A DNA stretch of 64,000 nucleotides, from assembly GCF_019599465.1 (NCBI RefSeq), contig NZ_RKLR01000004.1, positions 1 to 64,000 on the forward strand. Reading direction: 5' to 3'. Positions 9,462 to 18,642 of this stretch are shown here, piece by piece. A program made the position numbers and the translations under genes. Under the pieces are notes generated by a model, which made no database searches, was not told the origin of the DNA, and saw only the letters and a program-made list of their open reading frames with translations. The DNA is from Haloarcula rubra. GTDB lineage: Archaea; Halobacteriota; Halobacteria; Halobacteriales; Haloarculaceae. Each line of letters begins with the position of its first letter. The stretch's first letter is position 1.

Positions 9462-10388
9462 ATGAGTCAGCAACTCCCGGACGTGCAGGCGTCGAGTCCG
9501 GACGTGACAGTCGGTCTCAACCGCGTCGGTGTGACGGGTGTCGACAAACTCGTCAAACTCGGACGGCGAGACCGCGACCCCATCGTCCTCATGGCGGAGT
9601 TCGAAGTGTACGTCGACCTCCCGTCGTGGCGGAAGGGTGCCGACATGTCTCGTAACATGGAGGTCATCGACGAGACGCTGGAGACGGCCGTCTCCGAGGA
9701 GGCCTACCGCGTCGAGGACGTCTGCGGTGACGCCGCCGAACTGCTCCTGGCGAAACACGACTACACCACGAAGGCGGAGGTCCGGATGGAAGCGGAGTAC
9801 GTCACCCACGAGACGACCCCCGAGAGCGACGTGGCCACGCAGTCGACGGCCGACATCATCGCCTCGGCGACGGCGACCGAGGACGGCACCAGCGAGGAGA
9901 TCGGTGCCCGCGTCACCGGGATGACGGTCTGTCCGTGTTCACAGGGGATGTCCGCGTCGCGGGCCCGGCAGACCCTCCGGAACCTGCAGGTCGAGGACGA
10001 GGTCATCGACGAGTTCCTCGAGACGATGCCACAGGCGGGTCACTCACAGCGTGGCCACGCCACGCTCACCGTCGAGAGCGAGGGCGCGCCGGAGGTCGAC
10101 CTCAACGAACTCATCGAGGTGGCCCGCGACTCCATGAGCGCCCGCATCTACAACCTCGCGAAACGGCCCGACGAGGACCACATGACCTTCGAGGCCCACA
10201 AGGACGCGAAGTTCGTCGAGGACTGCGTCCGGGCGATGGCCGAGGGCGTCGTCGAGGAGTTCCCGGACCTGCCGGACGACGCCATCGTCACGATGAAACA
10301 GTCCAACGACGAGTCCATCCACCAGCACAACGCCCACGCCGAACGCGTCGCCGAGTTCGGCGATCTGCGGTCCGAACTCACCGACTGA
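9462..10388 (+). CDS. mptA: GTP cyclohydrolase MptA (type IV, archaeal pterin/folate pathway)
   Basis: The protein has 308 residues and begins at ATG 9462 with [15 protein letters not shown]. It has the FolE2/MptA tunnelling fold, with the metal-ligand Cys in [11 protein letters not shown] (C157/C159) and [13 protein letters not shown] downstream. MptA converts GTP to 7,8-dihydroneopterin 2',3'-cyclic phosphate, the first step of archaeal tetrahydropterin synthesis, using Fe(II). The assignment is strong because length and motif order match the family. It is followed by a convergent regulator gene. Confidence 0.93.
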   Translation: MSQQLPDVQASSPDVTVGLNRVGVTGVDKLVKLGRRDRDPIVLMAEFEVYVDLPSWRKGADMSRNMEVIDETLETAVSEEAYRVEDVCGDAAELLLAKHDYTTKAEVRMEAEYVTHETTPESDVATQSTADIIASATATEDGTSEEIGARVTGMTVCPCSQGMSASRARQTLRNLQVEDEVIDEFLETMPQAGHSQRGHATLTVESEGAPEVDLNELIEVARDSMSARIYNLAKRPDEDHMTFEAHKDAKFVEDCVRAMAEGVVEEFPDLPDDAIVTMKQSNDESIHQHNAHAERVAEFGDLRSELTD

Positions 10389-10398
10389 CGGGTGTCCG

Positions 10399-11205
10399 TC
10401 AGGGCGGGTTGATAGTCGTCGCTTCTTCCCAGTGGTCGTCGAACGCCTTGCTGATGTCCGCGGTGAACTCCGGGTCCTTGAGGTCGATGACGCCGAACGT
10501 CTCCTCCCGTCCGAGGGGGTGTGGCACTTCGATACACACCTCCGTGTCGTCGATGAGTTCGAACGTCGTCGTGATGTTGGGCGTCGCCCGGGCGTGGTAG
10601 TTCTCGTACGGCGAGAGGCGGTCGTAGTACTCGCGGTTGGCCTCCCGGGGCAGACTCTCGAAGAGGTCCGGGCGCACCAACAGCGACACGTCGACCCCCC
10701 GTTCGAGCGCCGCGACCAGTTCGTCGACGATGCGTTCGGTCGCTTCGATGATGTCGACCTGTCTGGCCGGCGAGGACCCCACCATGACGATGCGGGAGTC
10801 GGCGGCGGCCAACCGCTCCAGCAGTAAGTCCAGCGTCTCCTCCGGGCCGACGGCGGCCGTCCAGAACGGTTCCTCGACCGGTTCGGCCGTCTCCAGTTGG
10901 TCCGAGAGGTTGTCGACGATGTCCTCGTACTGCTGGGCCTTGGCTTCGAGTTCCTGTTTCTTGTCGTCTAGCAACCGGTCCAGCGCGGTGTCCGGTTCGA
11001 CGGCGACGTACTTCTTCGGCCGACTCGCCGTCTGACTCCGCACCAGATTGTAGGTCTCCAGACTGTTGAGTACGTCGTAGATGCGGCCCATCGGAACGTC
11101 ACTAGCTCGTGACAACTCTTTGGCCGTCGTCGGCCCGGTCTCCAGCAACGACCGGTACGCTCGCGCCTCGTACTCAGAGAGCCCCAAGTCTCGTAAACTC
11201 GCCAT
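10399..11205 (-). CDS. TrmB-family transcriptional regulator
   Basis: This 268-residue protein has an N-terminal TrmB winged helix (LGLSEYEARAYRSLLETGPT, then SDVPMGRIYDVLNSLE), a coiled linker near 75-100, and a C-terminal domain resembling the PLD-like TrmB regulatory domain. TrmB proteins often respond to sugars, but this one lacks an obvious sugar-binding segment. It stands apart from transporters, so its target is unknown. The start is ATG 11205; an open frame continues to 11349 but adds basic, non-conserved sequence. Confidence 0.82.
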   Translation of the reverse strand: MASLRDLGLSEYEARAYRSLLETGPTTAKELSRASDVPMGRIYDVLNSLETYNLVRSQTASRPKKYVAVEPDTALDRLLDDKKQELEAKAQQYEDIVDNLSDQLETAEPVEEPFWTAAVGPEETLDLLLERLAAADSRIVMVGSSPARQVDIIEATERIVDELVAALERGVDVSLLVRPDLFESLPREANREYYDRLSPYENYHARATPNITTTFELIDDTEVCIEVPHPLGREETFGVIDLKDPEFTADISKAFDDHWEEATTINPP

Positions 11206-11428
11206 ACCGTTCCCTCTCGGTCCAGAAACAAAAACTCGTCGCAGGTTTACCGTTTCTCCACGTTTCTCGCCGTTCCTTATCGAGGGCGTGCCGCGCGCGC
11301 CGCGGGACTGCTCGCGGTTCCACCGCTGCGCTTTCCCGAGACCTCTCACGCCGTTCGAGCCCCCGTTACCGCTCCACTGCTCCCGATGGTCACCGGTCCG
11401 TCGCGGGCCGCGCTCCGCGGGCCCCTCG

Positions 11429-13036
11429 CTACTCCGTCAACGCCGCTTCGAGTTCGGCGGGCGTCTCGCCCTCGGCGGTCACCGTCTCGCCCTCGTAGCG
11501 CCGTGCCACACCGTCGCCGTCGGGGTCGGGGACGACGGTCGTCTCGTGGTCGGCCAGTCGGAGCGCCGCCCGGTGGAGGTCCGTCCCGGCCTCGGTGCCC
11601 ACCCGCAGGGTCTGGGGGTCACGCAACCGGGCGGCGACGGTGGCGTAGCCGGCCACCTCGACGCCCATGCGCTCGGCCGCGCCGGCGAAGGACTCGACGG
11701 CCTCGGTGGCGACGGTCCGGTAGCGGTCCTCGCCGGTGAGCGCCGCGAGGTCGACCAGCGCGTCGGCGAGTTCGACGGTGGCGTCCAGCGGGTGGAGCGA
11801 GCGCCCGCAGAGGCCCGCGCCCGTCTCGGGGCCGTCCCGGAACGCCCCGCTGTCCTGCTGGCGGTGCTCGACGGTCCAGTCGGCGACGGCCTCGGCGGGA
11901 CCGCTCTCGCCGAGCACCTGCCAACTCGTCGTCAGCCCCTGCAGGAGTTGGGCCTGGTCCAGCAGTAGGCCGGTGTCGCTCTCGGCGGCGGCGTAGTGGG
12001 CCACCTCGCCGTCGTCGACGAGCGTCTCGCAGACGTGGTCGCGGGCCCGCACCGCGTACCGCCGCGCCCGCTCGTCGTCGGTGTACGCGTGGAGCCACAG
12101 GAGCGCGTCGACAGCGAGGCCGTTCCGGTCGGCGAACACCGTCTCGTCGACGTGCGGTGCCTCCCGCCCCTCGCGGTCCGTCGCGCCGAGGCGGTAGTAG
12201 TCGTCGTCGCCCGCCTGACTGCCGGCGAAGGCGTCGCCCGTCCAGAGGTCCGTCGAGAGGTACTCGACGGTGCGCTGGGCGGCGTCGCGGTAGGACTCGG
12301 TGCCGGTGTAGCGGTAGCCGTGGGCGAACGCCCGCACGAGCGCCGCGTTCTCGTCCAGCAGTTTCTCCCGGCGGGGGTTCGACCAGTCCCGGCCCGTCGC
12401 GTACCGGAAGAAGCCGCCGTCGTAGGTGTCGAACAGGTGCGTGTGAACCGCTTCGAGCGTGCGGGTCGCCTGGTCGCGGGCCCGCACGAGTGCGAACTCG
12501 ATGGTCCGGGGCAGCGGGAACTTCACGTCCGACCCCCACCCGCCGAACTCCTCGTCGAACGCCCCGAGCAACTGCTCTATCATGTGCTCCTCGATGCGGG
12601 CGCGCAACTCGCCGGCCGGCGGCGCTTCGTCCTGCAACTGTCGGGGAATCGACCCAGCGGCGGTCCCCTCGGCGTCCCACGACTCGCGCACGCTGTCGAG
12701 GATGCCGCGGAACCCGTTCGGACCGAGGAACGTCGCGCCACTGATGACCTCGCCCTCCGGGGTGAGGAAGACGGTGGAGGGGAACCCACCCATCGTGTAG
12801 CGCTCCCGGACTCTGGGGTTCCGGTCGGCGTCGACCCGCACCGGGACGAACCCGTCGTTGACGTTGGCCGCGATGCGCGGTTCGCCGAAGGTCCCGCGGT
12901 CCATCGCCCGACACTCCTCGCTCCACGGCACGGTCAGCGACAGCAGTACCGGTTTGCCGCTGTCGGCGGCGCGCTCGAACGCCTCCGGGCCCCACTCCCG
13001 CCACTCGACTTTCGTGTCCGCCGCGAACTCGTCCAT
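11429..13036 (-). CDS. DUF255 thioredoxin-like / six-hairpin protein (YyaL type)
   Basis: The 535-residue protein has a thioredoxin-like DUF255 domain in the first ~150 residues, with MGGFPSTVFLTPEGEVISG, then an alpha/alpha six-hairpin domain. The CHWCHVM box usual at the DUF255 active site is replaced here by VPWSEECRAMDR, leaving one Cys. Family members have been proposed to act on N-glycans or mannose derivatives, but this is not settled. The start is ATG 13036. It is divergent from the P450 gene, with 156 bases between them. Confidence 0.8.
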   Translation of the reverse strand: MDEFAADTKVEWREWGPEAFERAADSGKPVLLSLTVPWSEECRAMDRGTFGEPRIAANVNDGFVPVRVDADRNPRVRERYTMGGFPSTVFLTPEGEVISGATFLGPNGFRGILDSVRESWDAEGTAAGSIPRQLQDEAPPAGELRARIEEHMIEQLLGAFDEEFGGWGSDVKFPLPRTIEFALVRARDQATRTLEAVHTHLFDTYDGGFFRYATGRDWSNPRREKLLDENAALVRAFAHGYRYTGTESYRDAAQRTVEYLSTDLWTGDAFAGSQAGDDDYYRLGATDREGREAPHVDETVFADRNGLAVDALLWLHAYTDDERARRYAVRARDHVCETLVDDGEVAHYAAAESDTGLLLDQAQLLQGLTTSWQVLGESGPAEAVADWTVEHRQQDSGAFRDGPETGAGLCGRSLHPLDATVELADALVDLAALTGEDRYRTVATEAVESFAGAAERMGVEVAGYATVAARLRDPQTLRVGTEAGTDLHRAALRLADHETTVVPDPDGDGVARRYEGETVTAEGETPAELEAALTE

Positions 13037-13192
13037 GTGTCGGGGTCGGTGGTGGGCGTACAAAGGGGCTGTCACTCCGACCGCGCGGGCCGACGAGGCG
13101 GGATATCCGGCGTCCACGGCGCTCACGAAATCCTTCCACCCCGAGCTCGTCGAAACGAAAGACGGATTTGTCGGACGACCCTACGTCGACCG

Positions 13193-14572
13193 ATGCGCTC
13201 CCAGCAGACCGACACCGAGCGACAGGGCCCGGTTACGCCGGGCCAGCGGCCGCCCCGAATCGGTCGCGTCCCGCTCGTCGAAAACACGCTCTCGATGGTC
13301 CGTGACCCGCTGGGCTTCTACGCCGAGGCCGACAGCGTCGACGCCGACGTGGTGCGGTTCAACGTCGCCGGCACGACGGGCTACTTCGTCACCCACCCGG
13401 ACCTCGTCGAACGGGTGCTGGTCACCGACGAGGCGGACTTCGAGAAGGGGCGACTCCTCCGGGAGACGCTCGGGGAGTTCATCGGCGAGGGGTTGTTCCT
13501 GCTGGAGGGCGAGGAGTGGCAACAGCAACGGACCGCCCTCCAGCCCGCGTTCTACCGTGAGCGCATCGCCACCTACGGCGAGACGATGACCGACTTCGCG
13601 CTGGCGACGGCCGACGACTGGCGCGACGGCGAGCGCGTCGACCTCCTGCCAGCGATGCGGTCGTACACGCTGCGAGTGCTGGGGAAGACGCTGCTGGACG
13701 TCGACATCGAACGCACCGCCGAGTCGCTCGAACCGCTCCTGTCGGCGCTGCGTCACCGCGTCGACCCGGCGAACCTCTCGGCGTACCTCCCGCTGTGGGT
13801 GCCGACGCCGAACAACCGCCGGGTTCGACGGACGCGGGCGGCCTTCGAGGCGACGCTCGACGACATCATCGCCGAGCGACAGGCAGAGGCCGCCGCCGAA
13901 CGCGAGGCCCGCGACGACGTGCTCTCGCTGCTCCTCTCGCTGGACGAGGCGACGATGGACCGCGAGCGACTGGGCCACCAACTCCTGACGTTCCTCGTCG
14001 CCGGCCACGACACGACGGCGCTGACGCTCACCTACGCGTGGTTCCTGCTCGCGACCCACCCCGACGCCCAGCGTGAACTCCACGCGGAACTGGACGCGAC
14101 GCTCGACGGCGCGGACCCGACGCCGGCGGACCTCTTCGAGTTGCCGTATCTGGACCGGGTGCTGACCGAGACGCTGCGGCTCTACCCGCCGGCGTTCACC
14201 ACGTTCCGTCAGCCAACCCGACCGGTGACGCTGGGCGGGTACGACATCGAACCGGACGCCCAGTTGACTATCCCGCAGTGGCTCGTCCACCGCGACGAGC
14301 GGTGGTACGACGCCCCCGACGCGTTCCGTCCCGAGCGCTGGACCGACGCGTTCGAGGCCGACCTCCCGGACTACGCCTACTACCCCTTCGGCGGCGGCCC
14401 CCGCCACTGCATCGGGATGCGCTTCGCCCGGATGGAGGCGAAACTCGCGCTCGCGGCCCTCGCCCAGCGGTTCCGCTTCGAGGCCATCACCGAACCGCCG
14501 CTGGAACTGGGGATGCGAATCACGCTCTCGCCCACCGAACCCGTCGCGGTTCGCGTCCACGAGCGCGAGTGA
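13193..14572 (+). CDS. Cytochrome P450
   Basis: The 459-residue protein carries all P450 signatures: the I-helix AGHDTT at 270-275, ExxR as ETLR at 326-329, PERW near 380, and the heme loop FGGGPRHCIG at 399-408 with Cys406 as axial ligand. The layout resembles CYP102/CYP4-like soluble enzymes and archaeal P450s. No reductase or ferredoxin partner lies next to it. The substrate is unknown. The start at ATG 13193 gives MRSQQTDTERQGPVTPG; the frame is open far upstream, antisense to the DUF255 gene, but that part is not coding. Confidence 0.93.
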   Translation: MRSQQTDTERQGPVTPGQRPPRIGRVPLVENTLSMVRDPLGFYAEADSVDADVVRFNVAGTTGYFVTHPDLVERVLVTDEADFEKGRLLRETLGEFIGEGLFLLEGEEWQQQRTALQPAFYRERIATYGETMTDFALATADDWRDGERVDLLPAMRSYTLRVLGKTLLDVDIERTAESLEPLLSALRHRVDPANLSAYLPLWVPTPNNRRVRRTRAAFEATLDDIIAERQAEAAAEREARDDVLSLLLSLDEATMDRERLGHQLLTFLVAGHDTTALTLTYAWFLLATHPDAQRELHAELDATLDGADPTPADLFELPYLDRVLTETLRLYPPAFTTFRQPTRPVTLGGYDIEPDAQLTIPQWLVHRDERWYDAPDAFRPERWTDAFEADLPDYAYYPFGGGPRHCIGMRFARMEAKLALAALAQRFRFEAITEPPLELGMRITLSPTEPVAVRVHERE

Positions 14573-14726
14573 ACCGCCGTCCCGTCTCGTCGACGCTCAC
14601 GAACGGAGTAGTTTCCGCGGGTCTCCACGGCCGCTTCGGTCCCCGCGCCGTGTCGAGGAAGCGAGCGAAGCGAGATTTCTCGTCACCTCTCGAAAGGCGT
14701 TTGGGGCCGGACCTGCAAGCGGTGGT

Positions 14727-15284
14727 ATGCTCCGGGTCATCGGGCTGCTGTTGCTCATCCCGCTGTTCGACGCCGTCCTCTTGGTAGCGCTGGCCACGGG
14801 TGTCATCTACCCGATCTCGCCGCTCGTCGTCGTCGCACTCGTGGTTCTCACCGCGCTCGTCGGGATGTTGCTCGTCCGCGCCGAGGGTCGGGCGACGCTC
14901 CAGTCCATCCAGCAGAAACTGGCGACGGGCGAGGTACCCACGAACGAACTCGTCGACGGTGGCCTGCTCATCGCCGCCGGCGCGTTCTTCCTCACGCCCG
15001 GCCTCGTCACCGACGCCGTCGGCCTGCTGCTGGCGATTCCGGTGACGCGTTACCCCATCCGTGCGGCCGTCCGCCGCTGGGTCATCGAACCCTACATCGA
15101 CGCCAAGACCGGCGGCTTCGCCAGCGGGCAGGTGTACGTCGGCGGCTTCCCGAACGAGGACGGGCAGGGCCCGGCGGCGGGCGCTGGCGGCCCGTCCGGT
15201 CCGACCGGTGGGGGTTCCTCCGGCGGCGCCGGCTTCGACCCCGACGACGCCACCGACGTCGACTTCGAGGACAGCGAGAACTGA
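14727..15284 (+). CDS. FxsA family membrane protein
   Basis: This 185-residue protein has three or four predicted membrane segments. Its N-terminal block MLRVIGLLLLIPLFDAVLLV and FFLTPGLVTDAVGLLLAIP near residues 85-105 are typical of FxsA, a cytoplasmic-membrane protein known in E. coli for suppressing phage exclusion. A Gly/Pro-rich then Asp-rich C-terminus is likely cytoplasmic. It stands alone upstream of tRNA-Ile, so the role is only by family. Confidence 0.85.
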   Translation: MLRVIGLLLLIPLFDAVLLVALATGVIYPISPLVVVALVVLTALVGMLLVRAEGRATLQSIQQKLATGEVPTNELVDGGLLIAAGAFFLTPGLVTDAVGLLLAIPVTRYPIRAAVRRWVIEPYIDAKTGGFASGQVYVGGFPNEDGQGPAAGAGGPSGPTGGGSSGGAGFDPDDATDVDFEDSEN

Positions 15285-15328
15285 CTCCGTGGTGCGGTTT
15301 CTCACGCATCCCGCCGTCGAAACGTTAC

Positions 15329-15340
15329 CCTTTTCTATAC
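15329..15340 (+). promoter_or_regulatory. TATA-like element upstream of tRNA-Ile
   Basis: The sequence CTTTTCTATAC, about 30-40 bases before the mature tRNA 5' end, is an AT-rich block within GC-rich surroundings, placed where the archaeal TATA box is expected. This is an inference from position and composition. Confidence 0.45.
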
Positions 15341-15369
15341 CCCTCGGATACACCAAGATGCGCTCATCT

Positions 15370-15443
15370 GGGCCAATAGCTCAATCAGGTTGAGCGCTCG
15401 GCTGATAACCGGGAGGCTCTCGGTTCAAATCCGAGTTGGCCCA
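15370..15443 (+). tRNA. tRNA-Ile (anticodon GAT)
   Basis: This 74-nt cloverleaf has an acceptor GGGCCAA pairing with TTGGCCC. The D arm starts AGCTCAATCAGG. The anticodon stem CTCGG/CCGGG (with one G:T pair) encloses CTGATAA, so the anticodon is GAT. The T loop is TTCAAAT. The discriminator is A, CCA is not encoded, and there is no intron. Confidence 0.95.
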
Positions 15444-15660
15444 TCCACACTTCGACCGGTTTCTTGCCGGTCGGAAACTGGGGCCTCGACTCCCCAGCCA
15501 CCCAATCCTTCCGTTTCCACGGTTCTGAGCGACGGCACTGGACTAGACAGTCGTCTCCGAGTGGCCACTTCCACACCGGTCACCGTCCGGACCGACCACT
15601 TTCACTTCCGCTCCGCACCCGTGGCTCACGGTTTTACTACCGCTGGCCAAAGCCGCCTGT

Positions 15661-15852
15661 ATGTCGATATCGGACGGTCGACGGACGGAATCGGACGGCA
15701 AGCGACGGTTGACGACGCTCGTCGTGGAGGAACGAGACGGCGAGTGGGTGGTCACGCAGGGTGGTGTGCCAGTCGAGGGCCGCGGCGAGACGGCCGCGGC
15801 GGCGGCGACGGCGTACTGCCGGAACGTCTCGGAGGGCGTCGATGGGGAGTGA
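15661..15852 (+). CDS. 63-aa haloarchaeal hypothetical protein
   Basis: A small protein from ATG 15661. Its middle reads TTLVVEERDGEWVVTQGGVP, followed by an Ala-rich helix, which looks like a small beta-hairpin plus helix. I do not recognise a named family. The next gene starts inside its 3' end, which suggests translational coupling between the two small genes. Composition and reading-frame conservation of acidic residues support coding. Confidence 0.55.
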   Translation: MSISDGRRTESDGKRRLTTLVVEERDGEWVVTQGGVPVEGRGETAAAAATAYCRNVSEGVDGE

Positions 15853-16036
15853 CGGGTCTGTCGGCGACAAACTCGCGGACCAGTGGCGGATGATGTGCCC
15901 GGAGCACCACCACCAACTCCGCGACCAGCAGGGACCGACGGTGTACTGCAAGCGGTGTAACTGTGCGTATCGGTACGCGGACCTCGTCGACAAGCGGGAG
16001 ACGCAACCGTTCGCCGTCGTCGGGCGCCGCGACTGA
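15842..16036 (+). CDS. 64-aa putative metal-binding protein
   Basis: The start ATG 15842 overlaps the preceding gene by 11 bases. The protein has CPEHHHQLRDQQ near residue 19 and VYCKRCNCAYRY near 34, a Cys/His-rich pair that could bind zinc. The function is unknown. The overlap with the upstream small gene indicates one transcript. Confidence 0.55.
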   Translation: MGSDGSVGDKLADQWRMMCPEHHHQLRDQQGPTVYCKRCNCAYRYADLVDKRETQPFAVVGRRD

Positions 16037-16103
16037 GCGGCCGCGCGCATCGGCGTCGCGACGACCGGCCGACGCACGGCGAATCATTCCGAGGCTGGCA
16101 CAA

Positions 16104-16111
16104 GTTATTTA
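16104..16111 (+). promoter_or_regulatory. TATA box for the DUF4013 gene
   Basis: GTTATTTA lies 28-35 bases before ATG 16139 in an otherwise GC-rich gap. This spacing fits the short-leader or leaderless transcripts common in haloarchaea. Confidence 0.5.
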
Positions 16112-16138
16112 CACGCCTCGGAAGATTGCTACCATGAC

Positions 16139-16939
16139 ATGATAGAAGACAGTCTCAAGTACCAGACACAGGGTGACAGTTGGCTGAAGCGGATTCTCGT
16201 CGGTGGGTTGTTGCTCTTCCCGGGTGCGCTCCTCGTCGTCCCGGTGTTCACGTTCAACGGGTACATGCTCGAAGTGATGCGCCGGGTCATGGGCGGCGAC
16301 ACGGCGAACCCGCCAGAGTGGGGCGACGCCGACCTCGCCGGCCTGACGGTCGACGGCCTCAAACACGCTGTCGTCGTACTCGTGTACTCGCTGGCCGTCC
16401 TCCTCGTCGCCGGGGTCCCCTTCTTCGGGCTGGTGTTCGCCGGCATGGGGATAGACTCCGGTGGACTGTCGATAGTCGGTATCCTCGTCGGCGGCCTCGT
16501 CTACCTCGTCGGTGTGCTGGCACTGGCGGTGGTCCTGCCCGTCGCGACGGGGAACTTCGTTCGGACGGACAGCATCGGCGGCGGGTTCGACCTCGACGTG
16601 TTGCGGGAGGTCACGACCAACGGGACGATGCTGAAGGCCGTCGTCTTCGGGTTCGTCGTCAACATCCTCATGCAGGTGGTCAGTAGCGTCCTCGGTATCA
16701 CCATCGTCGGCTACCTCGCGGTGCCGTTCATCGTGTTCGCCGGCCAGTCCGCCATCTTCTACATCTGGTCCGAGGGCTTCAGAGACGCCTACGAGGAGGA
16801 GTACGGCGAACCGCCGCTCGCTGGTGTCGGTGGGTCGACCACGTCGACGACCACCACCGACGAGGCGTGGGAGACAGACACCGACACGGCCGTCGAGAAC
16901 GGCGGCGTCGACGACGACCGCACCGACGACCGGTTCTGA
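16139..16939 (+). CDS. DUF4013 domain membrane protein
   Basis: This 266-residue protein has about five membrane segments and starts MIEDSLKYQTQGDSWLKRIL, typical of DUF4013, an uncharacterised family common in haloarchaea and methanogens. The Thr/Asp-rich C-terminus (GGSTTSTTTTDEAW onward) is predicted to be cytoplasmic and flexible. The start is ATG 16139; an out-of-frame ATG lies five bases upstream. No partner gene suggests a role. Confidence 0.85.
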   Translation: MIEDSLKYQTQGDSWLKRILVGGLLLFPGALLVVPVFTFNGYMLEVMRRVMGGDTANPPEWGDADLAGLTVDGLKHAVVVLVYSLAVLLVAGVPFFGLVFAGMGIDSGGLSIVGILVGGLVYLVGVLALAVVLPVATGNFVRTDSIGGGFDLDVLREVTTNGTMLKAVVFGFVVNILMQVVSSVLGITIVGYLAVPFIVFAGQSAIFYIWSEGFRDAYEEEYGEPPLAGVGGSTTSTTTTDEAWETDTDTAVENGGVDDDRTDDRF

Positions 16940-17048
16940 GCGTCTGCACGTCCGGGGTCCGGGGAACCCACCGGCGTCAGCGGGCCTGAAAAACCCGCCA
17001 AATCGGGGGTATCCGGTTATTCTCGCCCACGCGGTTCGTTTCGACACT

Positions 17049-17207
17049 GTGCCAGCGTACTGGTTCACCTGCCCCGAGTGCGGGGCGCACGTGGCCGTCG
17101 ACGAGGGCGCGCGTGACCGCCTCCTGTCGGCCGGATGTGCCGTCTGTGGCGTGCCCGTGGGGCCGGCGGCGTTCACGGAGTCGAACACGTTCGGCACAAG
17201 TGCCTGA
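17049..17207 (+). CDS. 52-aa zinc-ribbon protein (DUF7560-like)
   Basis: This is a GTG-start microprotein with FTCPECGAHV at residues 6-15 and GCAVCGVPVG at 29-38, two CxxC knuckles separated by a helix. It resembles small haloarchaeal zinc-ribbon proteins that I would place in DUF7560, from memory. Its 3' end, encoding ESNTFG, contains the CGAA-N4-TTCG palindrome that lies upstream of the DUF2249 gene. Confidence 0.65.
   Translation: MPAYWFTCPECGAHVAVDEGARDRLLSAGCAVCGVPVGPAAFTESNTFGTSA
17182..17193. promoter_or_regulatory. CGAA-N4-TTCG palindrome upstream of the DUF2249 gene
   Basis: CGAACACGTTCG is a perfect 12-bp palindrome ending 38 bases before ATG 17232. It lies inside the end of the preceding zinc-ribbon gene. 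It matches the CGAA-N4-TTCG element that, from memory of the literature, precedes denitrification genes and is linked to NarO in Haloferax. No strong TATA follows it, which would fit an activator-dependent promoter. Confidence 0.6.
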
Positions 17208-17231
17208 CAGGTCGGGGCCGTCGATGCGCGT

Positions 17232-17462
17232 ATGCACTCGGAGCGAGCGAACGTGCGCGAACTCGACGTCCGAGACGTCGACGGAGAGCCGTTTTCACAC
17301 ATCATGGGTGCCCTGTCGGACCTCGGGGCCGGCGAGACGCTACGGCTGGTCAACAGCTTCGAACCGGTCCCGCTGTACGGCGTGTTGGAGGAACGTGGCT
17401 ACACCCACGACAGCGAACGGGTCGGCGACGACGAGTGGCACGTCTACGTCGAACGGGCGTAG
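17232..17462 (+). CDS. DUF2249 domain protein
   Basis: This 76-residue protein is built as a single DUF2249 domain: LDVRDVDGEPFSHIMGAL followed by GETLRLVNSFEPVPLYGVL and a C-terminal WHVYVERA. The fold is TusA/SirA-like, and DUF2249 genes are often found with NO- and nitrite-related genes. It abuts the next gene with no gap (TAG, then ATG), so they form an operon, and the palindrome at 17182-17193 sits 38 bases upstream. Confidence 0.85.
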   Translation: MHSERANVRELDVRDVDGEPFSHIMGALSDLGAGETLRLVNSFEPVPLYGVLEERGYTHDSERVGDDEWHVYVERA

Positions 17463-18641
17463 ATGGGTGCCCGGCGGGTATCCCGGTGGAGTCGGGCGTT
17501 CGTCGCCGCCGGCGCCGCGTTCCTCGTCGCGACGTACCTCGCGGTCGCGGCCGGCCTCGGCCGCCGAACCGTCGTCACGCTCGGACTGTACGGGTTCGTG
17601 TTCCACGTCCTCTTCGGGAAGGCCTACGCGCTGGTGCCGTCGTTCTTCGACCGGGACCTGCCGACGGCGACGCCACTGCCGGTGCAGTTCGCGCTGTCGG
17701 TGAGCGGGACCGTCGCGCTGGCCGCCGACAGCCTCGGCGTCACCGACCAGTCGTGGATCGGCGCCGCCGGCGGTGCGCTGTGGGGTCTCGGGGTCGCCGT
17801 CTCGCTCGGCACGCTGGCGTGGACCGTCCGTGACAACCTCTCCGGGGCGGCGACGGGGACGGGTGGCGCGAACGCCGACCGGCGACCGGTCGACCGACGG
17901 GCCAACACCGCCGTCCCGGTCGCCGGCACGTATCTCGCCGTCGCCGCGGCGGTGTGGCTCTCCGCCCCGTTCGGGCGCCCACCGCTCGCCACGCCACAGG
18001 TGTCGCACCTCCTCGCGGCGGGGACGGCGGCGCTACTGGTGTTCGGCGTCGGTCTGCGCCTGTTCCCGCGGTTTCTCGTCGCAGACCCGCCCCGATGGCT
18101 CGTCCCGGTCGTCCTCGTCCCGGGCGCCGTCGCACCGGCCGCGCTCGCCGCCGGGCTGTTCGACCGCCGAATCCTGCTGGCGGGCGGCGTCCTCGAAGCG
18201 GTCGCAGTCGTCGGGTTCGCCGCGACGTACCTCGCTCTCTTCGTGCGCTCGGACCGCCGCCGCGTCGGTCTCTGGGCCGTCCTGCTCGCCGTCCTCGCGG
18301 GTGTCGGCGGCGTCACGCTGGGTCTGACGCTCGCGGTCGTGGGGAGGGACCCGGCGCTGGTGACCGCGCACTACCGGGCGATGTTGCTGGGGTTTCTCGG
18401 CCTGACAATCGTGGGCGCGACGCTCCAGTTCTACCCGCCGTCGGTCGGGGCGTGGCCGCTGGCGTCCGACCGGACGGCACGGGTCGCCGTGGCACTGCTC
18501 GCTGCCGGTCTCCTCGGGCAGGGGGTGGGTCTCGTCGGCGGGCTGTCGGCACTCGAGTCGCTCGGGCACGGGGCGGGCGTGGTCGGTGCGGGGCTGTACG
18601 CGTGGCTCGTGGCGGCCGCCTTCCGGAGTCGGGCGGCCTGA
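17463..18641 (+). CDS. NnrS-like multi-helix membrane protein
   Basis: This 392-residue protein is almost entirely membrane helices, about 12. It has histidines in or near them (FHVLFGKAYALVP, QVSHLLAAGTAALL, VTAHYRAMLLGFLGLTIVG), a pattern like NnrS and heme-copper-oxidase-like proteins that respond to or relieve NO stress. Family placement is tentative. It follows the DUF2249 gene directly, and the NarO-like regulator gene is convergent two bases away, so an anaerobic nitrogen-oxide context is likely. Confidence 0.6.
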   Translation: MGARRVSRWSRAFVAAGAAFLVATYLAVAAGLGRRTVVTLGLYGFVFHVLFGKAYALVPSFFDRDLPTATPLPVQFALSVSGTVALAADSLGVTDQSWIGAAGGALWGLGVAVSLGTLAWTVRDNLSGAATGTGGANADRRPVDRRANTAVPVAGTYLAVAAAVWLSAPFGRPPLATPQVSHLLAAGTAALLVFGVGLRLFPRFLVADPPRWLVPVVLVPGAVAPAALAAGLFDRRILLAGGVLEAVAVVGFAATYLALFVRSDRRRVGLWAVLLAVLAGVGGVTLGLTLAVVGRDPALVTAHYRAMLLGFLGLTIVGATLQFYPPSVGAWPLASDRTARVAVALLAAGLLGQGVGLVGGLSALESLGHGAGVVGAGLYAWLVAAAFRSRAA

Positions 18642-18642
18642 G

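Noticed and set aside
11996..13192. Upstream in-frame extension of the P450 frame
   Set aside because: It runs antisense to the DUF255 gene; the P450-like sequence and a good ATG begin at 13193.
15444..15660. Possible tRNA or snoRNA after tRNA-Ile
   Set aside because: No cloverleaf or C/D box pair could be found by eye.
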